Of a stretch of 64,000 nt of DNA, positions 55,502 to 64,000 are shown one piece after another. Made by a program: the position numbers and the translations under genes. Origin of the DNA: Glaciimonas sp. PCH181 (lineage in GTDB: Bacteria > Pseudomonadota > Gammaproteobacteria > Burkholderiales > Burkholderiaceae_D); assembly GCF_003056055.1 (NCBI RefSeq), contig NZ_PYFP01000002.1:1116001-1180000 (forward strand), given 5' to 3'. Under the pieces are notes generated by a model, which was not told the origin of the DNA, searched no databases, and was given only the letters and a program-made list of their open reading frames with translations. Each line of letters starts with the position of its first letter. Within the stretch, counting starts at the first letter, position 1.

Positions 55502-56256
55502 GCGAGAAGAAAAATCAACCGCCGAAAAACAATGAACTACAACCCGAACTAGTACAACTGCAGCGCCGTCTATTCCTGCGCTCGGGGCTGTCACTGGGGG
55601 CGTTGTCGCTGCTGACCGGCTGCAATCTGCAAGACGGCGATCAGGTCGACAAGGTATTGTGGGCAATGTCACGCTGGAATGATCGTGTGCAAAGCATGTT
55701 GTTTCGCCCCAATCATCTGGCGCCGACCTATCCGGCCAGCATGATCACCAAGCCATTTCCATTCAATGCCTTTTACGATGCAGATTCGGCGCCGGAGATC
55801 GATGGTGATACGTATACGTTGGAAGTCTCAGGGCTGGTGCGTAACAAGCGCAACTGGAACCTGGCGCAATTAAGGGCATTGCCACAAGTGTCGCAAATCA
55901 CGCGCCATATCTGCATCGAAGGCTGGAGCGCCATCGGCCAGTGGGGCGGCGTGCCGTTTCGCACTTTCCTAGCGCATATCGGTGCTGATACTACCGCAAA
56001 GTATGTCGGCTTCAAATGTGCAGACCGCTACTATTCCAGCATCGACATGGCAACTGCGTTGCATCCGCAGACTATGCTGGCATTGGATTTTGGCACTTCG
56101 CCATTACCAACCGAGTATGGCTATCCGTTGAAACTGCGGGTACCGACCAAGCTCGGCTTCAAGAATCCCAAGCATATTGCAGCAATCTTCGTCACTAATG
56201 AAAATCCCGGTGGCTATTGGGAAGACCAAGGGTACAACTGGTACAGCGGTTCTTAA
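55498..56256 (+). CDS. molybdopterin-dependent oxidoreductase (MsrP/sulfite oxidase fold)
   Basis: This 252-residue enzyme has a twin-arginine signal QRRLFLRSGLSLGALSLLTGC that ends with a lipobox, so it is probably a Tat-exported lipoprotein. The molybdenum ligand Cys is in RHICIEGWSAIGQWGG. TKLGFKNPKHIAAIFVTN and GYWEDQGYNW are typical of MsrP/YedY-type proteins. With the cytochrome b it likely repairs oxidised methionine or reduces similar S-oxides; the substrate is inferred. Confidence 0.88.
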   Translation: MSEKKNQPPKNNELQPELVQLQRRLFLRSGLSLGALSLLTGCNLQDGDQVDKVLWAMSRWNDRVQSMLFRPNHLAPTYPASMITKPFPFNAFYDADSAPEIDGDTYTLEVSGLVRNKRNWNLAQLRALPQVSQITRHICIEGWSAIGQWGGVPFRTFLAHIGADTTAKYVGFKCADRYYSSIDMATALHPQTMLALDFGTSPLPTEYGYPLKLRVPTKLGFKNPKHIAAIFVTNENPGGYWEDQGYNWYSGS

Positions 56257-56415
56257 CGTCTGACAGTAACAGGCAGTCGTTTTCGAATGTGGATCCCGCT
56301 CAGTGCATGCCTTCGGCGCCAGCATAAATCTTCGGCCGAGTATGCATTTTTACTTACCGGTTACACTAAGCAATATTCTGCACCAGAAACTACGCGACAT
56401 TATGGAGCCTATCTA

Positions 56416-57291
56416 ATGAGTAGCGAAAACTTGTACACCCCACCCAACGTCTGGTCCTGGGATAAGGAAAGCGGCGGCAAGTTTGCCAGCATCAACCGGC
56501 CTGTTGCTGGTGCCACGCATGACAAAAACCTGCAGGTGGGACGCCATCCGTTGCAGCTTTATTCGCTCGCCACACCCAATGGCGTCAAAGTAACGATCAT
56601 GCTTGAAGAGTTGCTGGCCCTGGGCCACGGCGGTGCCGAGTACGACGCTTGGCTGATTCGCATCAACGATGGCGACCAGTTCGGCAGTGGATTTGTTGGT
56701 GCCAACCCCAACTCCAAGATTCCAGCTCTCGTGGACCACAGTGGCGAAACACCGGTGCGGATATTCGAATCCGGAGCCATTCTGCAGTACCTGGCCGAGA
56801 AGTTTGGTGCCTTCCTGCCCGCCAGCGGCGCGGCGCGCGCCGAATGCTTGTCCTGGCTATTCTGGCAAATGGGCAGTGCGCCCTTTCTGGGCGGAGGCTT
56901 TGGTCATTTCTATGCTTACGCACCTGAAAAGTTTGAGTACCCGATCAACCGCTACGCGATGGAAGTCAAACGCCAGCTTGATGTATTGGAGCGTCGGCTG
57001 TCAGAGCATCGCTTCCTGGCGGGCAACGACTATACCATCGCGGACATGGCGGTTTGGCCGTGGTATGGCGCGCTGGTCAAAGGCCACCTCTACGAGGCAG
57101 GCGAGTTCCTCAGCGTGCACGAGTACAAGCATGTGCTACGCTGGACTGACGAGATTGCCCTGCGCCCAGCCGTGGAGCGCGGCCGCAAGGTCAACCGTGC
57201 CTGGGGCGAGCCGTCCGGCCAGCTCCTCGAGCGCCACGACGCCAGCGACTTCGACCTCAAGACGCAAGACAAGCTGGTTCCTTCCTCCTAG
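56416..57291 (+). CDS. yghU: glutathione-dependent disulfide-bond oxidoreductase (YghU)
   Basis: This 291-residue protein is a nu-class glutathione transferase. GANPNSKIPALVDHSG and FESGAILQYLAEK form the glutathione site. GGGFGHFYAYAPEKFEYPI is typical of YghU. It reduces disulfides with two bound glutathiones. ATG 56416 is chosen for family length. It is close to the redox operon but seems separately transcribed. Confidence 0.93.
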   Translation: MSSENLYTPPNVWSWDKESGGKFASINRPVAGATHDKNLQVGRHPLQLYSLATPNGVKVTIMLEELLALGHGGAEYDAWLIRINDGDQFGSGFVGANPNSKIPALVDHSGETPVRIFESGAILQYLAEKFGAFLPASGAARAECLSWLFWQMGSAPFLGGGFGHFYAYAPEKFEYPINRYAMEVKRQLDVLERRLSEHRFLAGNDYTIADMAVWPWYGALVKGHLYEAGEFLSVHEYKHVLRWTDEIALRPAVERGRKVNRAWGEPSGQLLERHDASDFDLKTQDKLVPSS

Positions 57292-57401
57292 GGCAAGTCA
57301 TGACTCCGGTATGACTGCGCTAGTGCCCTCAGGTTCGCCGCAGGGTGTACCACCCGGGATGCTTTAACAAATCCCTGAACAGTCCCAGGCTTGCCTGAAA
57401 T

Positions 57402-57443
57402 AAAAAAGCTCGTGCATCCAGTTAGCGGTGCACGAGCTTTTTA
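57402..57443 (+). terminator. terminator after yghU
   Basis: aaagctcgtgca pairs perfectly with tgcacgagcttt around 12 bases. A and T runs on each side make it bidirectional. Confidence 0.85.
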
Positions 57444-57582
57444 AACTCTGATGATCAAGGTTTTCAGCACAACAGACGTGGCTCAAAAGATTCAGCGGCA
57501 CCACGTCTAATTGCTTTTCCGCAGCCCACCTTTGTCAGTTTATCGTTCTCAAACTGCCAGTTGATGGGTACAGCTAAAACCA

Positions 57583-60391
<2,809 letters not shown>

Positions 60392-61498
60392 TTAAATACG
60401 CATCGGCATAACGACGTATTTAAAGTCGGCGTTTTCTGGCACGGTGATTAATGCAGATGAATTAGCATCGCCAAGGGCAATATTAACGTTGTCGCCCTTG
60501 AGGTTGTTGAGCACGTCGAGCAAATAAGTGACGTTGAAACCAATGTCGACACTGTCGCCGCCGTAGTCGATTTCTAGTTCTTCAATCGCCTCTTCCTGAT
60601 CGGCATTGGTCGAGCTGATTTTCAGGCTGCCTGGGGTAACGACCCAGCGCACGCCCTTGAACTTGTCGCTGGTCATAATGGCGGCGCGTTGCAACGAGCG
60701 CAGCAAACGATCCCGGCCGATGGTGAAATCGTTCTTGTAACCTTTAGGTACTACGCGGGTGTAATCCGGGAATTTGCCTTCTACCAGTTTCGAAATCAGT
60801 TCGATATCGGCAAACGATAGTTTGACCTGATTGTTGGCGATTTCTAGTTGAACTGGCTCGTCGGTTTCTTCTAACAAACGTTGTAGTTCGATGATGGTTT
60901 TGCGCGGAATGATGACTTCCTGCCGTGCGAATTCTTGCTCTGTCGCTACTTGGCAAAATGCCAGACGGTGACCATCGGTGGCGACGGCGATCACGTTGTT
61001 GCCATCCAGCACTAATAACAGGCCGTTGAGGTAGTAACGAATGTCCTGCTGCGCCATCGAAAAATGGACCATATTGAACAAATGCTTGAGCGTCTTTTGC
61101 GGCAGCGTGACCGTTGCGTTGTAATGCTCAGCCTGGGCAACTGTCGGAAACTCTTCGGCGGCCAGTGTTTGCAGCGCGAAACGCGATTTGCCGGATTGCA
61201 CCGTCATGCGCTTGTTGCTTAATGTTAACGACACTTCGCCGGATTCTGGCAACGCGCGCAGAATATCGAGCAGCTTACGGGCAGCGACGGTGGTGGCGGC
61301 AACTTCAGCACCGCTACCGACATTTGCATTGGTCGTAATTTGCACTTCAATGTCAGTTGATAGAAAAGAAACTTTTTCGCCGTCCTTGCGTATGAGGATA
61401 TTGGCCAGAATCGGCAATGTGTGCCGACGCTCGACAATACCGCTCACGATCTGCAGTGGCCGGAGAAGAGTATCTCGGTGGGTTTTGACCAATTGCAT
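60392..61498 (-). CDS. dnaN: DNA polymerase III beta clamp
   Basis: This 368-residue sliding clamp has three homologous domains. ILANILIRKDGEKVSFLSTD and LDVLNNLKGDNVNIALGD are family segments, and the end YVVMPMRI is the typical C-terminus that shapes the partner-binding pocket. It is the second gene after dnaA in the same direction. Confidence 0.97.
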   Translation of the reverse strand: MQLVKTHRDTLLRPLQIVSGIVERRHTLPILANILIRKDGEKVSFLSTDIEVQITTNANVGSGAEVAATTVAARKLLDILRALPESGEVSLTLSNKRMTVQSGKSRFALQTLAAEEFPTVAQAEHYNATVTLPQKTLKHLFNMVHFSMAQQDIRYYLNGLLLVLDGNNVIAVATDGHRLAFCQVATEQEFARQEVIIPRKTIIELQRLLEETDEPVQLEIANNQVKLSFADIELISKLVEGKFPDYTRVVPKGYKNDFTIGRDRLLRSLQRAAIMTSDKFKGVRWVVTPGSLKISSTNADQEEAIEELEIDYGGDSVDIGFNVTYLLDVLNNLKGDNVNIALGDANSSALITVPENADFKYVVMPMRI

Positions 61499-61833
61499 AG
61501 CTATATCCTTATTATCTGAAATTCAACAAATATCGCTTCATTTTACCCAATCTTAGTGGGCCTTGAACCAGTCTATCAATGTAACTTAATTCGACTACTT
61601 ACGAATGACATCGCGATCAAATCTAAGGTTAAATGCCTGATTATTTATCACTTTTACGATCACACTGACATTCAACCAACATTTCAACCAGATAACTTAT
61701 GCGTACTTCTACCCGTTTGTACTGCACAAAAAAACCACACTTATCGTGTCGTAATAATGTCGACGCGTAATGTTATCCACAGGCTGGCAAGCATTTCTAG
61801 TACTCATCGACGTCACAATTGCATATTGAAAAA
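61499..61833. other. dnaA-dnaN intergenic region with a DnaA box
   Basis: This AT-rich 335-base gap contains one perfect DnaA box (61773-61781) and no gene. It may be part of the origin or carry the dnaN promoter. Confidence 0.6.
61773..61781 (+). promoter_or_regulatory. DnaA box TTATCCACA
   Basis: Perfect match to the high-affinity DnaA binding site. Confidence 0.85.
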
Positions 61834-63270
61834 TTAACCTTTTAAGGTTTGCTCCAATACGTGCAATTCGTGATTACATTCGGGATTTTTAGTCCGATCA
61901 CCGGCGATCTTGCGCACCGCGTGTAAAACCGTGGTGTGATCGCGTCCGCCGAACAATTCCCCAATTTCTGGCAAGCTCTTTTGGGTGAGTTCTTTGGCCA
62001 GATACATCGCAATCTGACGTGGCCGGGCGATATTCGCGGGGCGTTTTTTGGAATACATATCCGCGACTTTGATATTGAAGAAGTCGGCGACTGTTTTCTG
62101 GATATTTTCGACGGAAATCTGGCGATTCTGCACAGATAGCAGATCTTTCAGCGCATCCTTGACGATATCAATCGTGATGTCTTTACCATGGAAACGGGAA
62201 TAAGCCAGGATTTTACGCAGCGCGCCTTCCAGTTCGCGGACGTTGGAACGCAGATGTTTGGCGACAAAAAAGGCTACATCGTCGGAGAATGTAACGCCTT
62301 CGGATGCCGCTTTTTTAAGCAAAATAGCCACGCGCATTTCAAGTTCAGGCGGCTCTATCGCGACGGTCAGACCGGAATCGAAGCGGGAAATCAAACGATC
62401 ATCCATGCCGGTGATTTCTTTTGGATAAGTATCACTGGTGATAATAATTTGTTTCTTTGCGGCAATTAAAGCTTCGAATGCGTAAAAGAATTCTTCTTGG
62501 GTGCGACTCTTGCCACCGAAGAATTGAATATCATCGATCAGCAATAAATCTAGCGAATGATAGTACCGCTTGAAATCGTCAAAACCTTTACGTTGGTAAG
62601 CGGTCACTACGTCGCGAACGTACTGTTCTGCATGGATGTAGCGAATTTTCGACGAAGGATTATCGGCCAGAAGCTGATTACCGATAGCGTGAATCAGATG
62701 GGTTTTACCGAGGCCAACACCGCCATAAAGGAAGAGCGGGTTATACGAAACGCCCGGATTATTTGCGACCTGAATCGCCGCGGCGCGGGCTAACTGGTTA
62801 GCTTTTCCGGTCACAAAACTGTCAAAACTTAGTTCAGTATTGATACGCGACTGGTCGCGGCGCGCGATGACCGCACTCGATTCAGCCTGCGTATCCGGCA
62901 TGCGATCATAGTGACTATTACCGTTGTTGTTGCTCATGCCACCATTGGAAAATGCTGGCGATGGGTTCGGATGCGCACCATCCAATGCAACCGGCATGGT
63001 AGAAACACTTGGCTTACGGGCAACATTAGTTCGCGGGTCCAGCATAAACTGCACGTCTATTGGCATTTCCCAAAATTCTGCTGCCAACGTCGTGATGCGG
63101 CTAGCAAACTGCGTTTTGACCCAATCGAGCTTAAATCGATTCGGCGCGGCAATGCGTAACCGTCCATCCTCATAATCAATAGGAGAAAGCGGTTTTATCC
63201 ACGCGCTAAATTGTTGCGGCGTCAACTCCTGCTCCAGCTGGGCGGAGCAACTTTGCCAGAAATTTTCCAT
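61834..63270 (-). CDS. dnaA: chromosomal replication initiator DnaA
   Basis: This 478-residue protein has an N-terminal helicase-interaction domain (residues 1-85), a variable Asn/Ser-rich linker, an AAA+ domain ([20 protein letters not shown]) and a C-terminal DNA-binding domain with the signature [15 protein letters not shown]. The gene is followed by dnaN in the same direction. A long promoter gap with a DnaA box precedes it, suggesting autoregulation. Confidence 0.97.
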   Translation of the reverse strand: MENFWQSCSAQLEQELTPQQFSAWIKPLSPIDYEDGRLRIAAPNRFKLDWVKTQFASRITTLAAEFWEMPIDVQFMLDPRTNVARKPSVSTMPVALDGAHPNPSPAFSNGGMSNNNGNSHYDRMPDTQAESSAVIARRDQSRINTELSFDSFVTGKANQLARAAAIQVANNPGVSYNPLFLYGGVGLGKTHLIHAIGNQLLADNPSSKIRYIHAEQYVRDVVTAYQRKGFDDFKRYYHSLDLLLIDDIQFFGGKSRTQEEFFYAFEALIAAKKQIIITSDTYPKEITGMDDRLISRFDSGLTVAIEPPELEMRVAILLKKAASEGVTFSDDVAFFVAKHLRSNVRELEGALRKILAYSRFHGKDITIDIVKDALKDLLSVQNRQISVENIQKTVADFFNIKVADMYSKKRPANIARPRQIAMYLAKELTQKSLPEIGELFGGRDHTTVLHAVRKIAGDRTKNPECNHELHVLEQTLKG

Positions 63271-63550
63271 GAATCGTCTTAGTGAAAGGGTGTGGAAGGG
63301 AGATCATTGCGCATCAGGCCGAGCTTTTAAAAAGCGACCTGAAATTTACTGCACAGACTCGGCGTCCCCCATGATTAAGGCTTATGCGCGGCTCGATTTT
63401 CATTATTTACACGAGTAAATATCGATTTCTGCGCTGCTCTTTGCTTCACGGATGGCTATTCGTTACAGGCCAACAACAGGCTCTGAAGATATCGCTATAA
63501 GAGCGCACACATGCCACAATAAGTCGCTATTCTACCCTTGCTCGGCAAAG

Positions 63551-63559
63551 TTATCCACA
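63551..63559 (+). promoter_or_regulatory. DnaA box TTATCCACA
   Basis: Perfect match to the high-affinity DnaA site, 281 bases upstream of the dnaA start. Confidence 0.85.
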
Positions 63560-63623
63560 GGCACGGCGTTTACTTTTCTGTGTGCAGGGCTACAGGGCTG
63601 CACATCAAAAATACGCTAAGTGA

Positions 63624-63653
63624 TTGACAAACAAGCGGAAAATGCGTTCTAAT
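63624..63653 (+). promoter_or_regulatory. sigma-70 promoter of rpmH
   Basis: A perfect -35 TTGACA (63624-63629) and a -10 TCTAAT (63648-63653) are separated by 18 bases. The rpmH start is about 165 bases downstream, a long leader as is common before rpmH. Confidence 0.7.
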
Positions 63654-63818
63654 CCAAGGTTCACTGCCCGTTGAATTGCGAGATTGCAATCCTGGCTGCC
63701 TGAATTGACTGCGCCGACGCTGTATTAAACACATTAATGTGGTGCGGGCCAGATCGAACAGCAGGCAACGCGCAAAGTGTAAAGATCCGATTTATTTCTG
63801 CTGATTAGCGAGACCATA

Positions 63819-63953
63819 ATGAAACGTACTTATCAACCTTCCGTTGTGCGCCGTAAACGTACCCACGGCTTCCGCGCACGTATGGCAACCCGTGGTGGTC
63901 GCGCTGTGCTGAATGCACGTCGCGCCAAAGGCCGCAAACGTCTAGCAGCTTAA
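63819..63953 (+). CDS. rpmH: 50S ribosomal protein L34
   Basis: The 44-residue, very basic protein begins [20 protein letters not shown] and ends GRKRLAA, a complete match to L34 of the large ribosomal subunit. rpmH divergent from dnaA is the standard bacterial order; rnpA is expected next, but the window ends before it can be identified. Confidence 0.98.
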   Translation: MKRTYQPSVVRRKRTHGFRARMATRGGRAVLNARRAKGRKRLAA

Positions 63954-64000
63954 GCCGTTCACCCGGCGCAGCTTGCGTGACAGGCGACCGTTCAGAGATC

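Larger units (their letters stand above)
63271..63818. other. dnaA-rpmH intergenic region, putative oriC
   Basis: This 548-base gap between divergent dnaA and rpmH has one perfect DnaA box (63551-63559) and a weaker one, ttatttaca (63403-63411), next to AT-rich sequence. The origin of replication in related bacteria lies beside dnaA, so either this or the dnaA-dnaN gap is oriC. It also carries both promoters. Confidence 0.55.

Noticed and set aside
63954..64000. possible start of rnpA after rpmH
   Set aside because: The expected gene, but only 47 bases remain and no typical N-terminal motif could be confirmed.

Overview
The window is a stretch of a betaproteobacterial chromosome that ends at the replication origin. 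It most likely belongs to the Oxalobacteraceae (Collimonas, Glaciimonas or Herminiimonas type). This rests on the block rpmH / dnaA-dnaN-gyrB at the right end, a Burkholderiales-type porin, a DUF4148 protein, several small proteins typical of the group, and moderate GC. The genus is an inference. I saw no rRNA, tRNA or CRISPR array.

Left part (1-10.3 kb): metabolic and stress genes. These are a deacetylase-like lipoprotein, gamma-glutamyltransferase, a barstar-like protein, a PPi-type phosphofructokinase, a glycerophosphodiesterase, an AraC regulator divergent from an AhpD-like/thioredoxin pair, a DUF4148 protein and glutathione reductase. From 10,358 to 12,537 a 2.18-kb AT-rich mobile element sits inside the glutathione reductase terminator. 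It has 28-bp inverted ends and a 9-bp target duplication, and carries a secreted ClpP-fold protease plus broken genes.

Middle (12.6-27 kb): a Ca2+/H+ antiporter, a CSS-EAL phosphodiesterase, and a four-gene group of a J-domain protein with three unknown proteins, interrupted by a 13-bp tandem array. Small housekeeping proteins follow (PhnA-like, ferredoxin, SlyX, ankyrin, pirin, metallophosphoesterase).

AT-rich island (27.15-29.7 kb, minus strand): a candidate RiPP (modified peptide) operon. It has a 72-residue possible precursor, an HExxH peptide-hydroxylase-like enzyme split over two frames at a dnaX-type slippery heptamer, and an ABC exporter. This is the best candidate for an undescribed system.

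Right-middle (30-46 kb): folE with a BLUF photoreceptor, an SDR protein, a 2OG oxygenase, a RIO-like kinase, a YegD-type Hsp70, a CLC antiporter with fluoride-type motifs, a porin, an Lrp regulator divergent from dadA (with a terminator in the dadA leader), an M20 peptidase, and a decayed LysR-leuC-leuD locus in which two genes are fused by deletion.

Right (46-64 kb): a 1709-residue protein joining an exonuclease-like domain, a RecQ helicase and a UvrD-type helicase; a two-component system divergent from a cytochrome b / molybdopterin oxidoreductase operon; a YghU-type glutathione transferase; then gyrB, dnaN, dnaA, two perfect DnaA boxes and rpmH.
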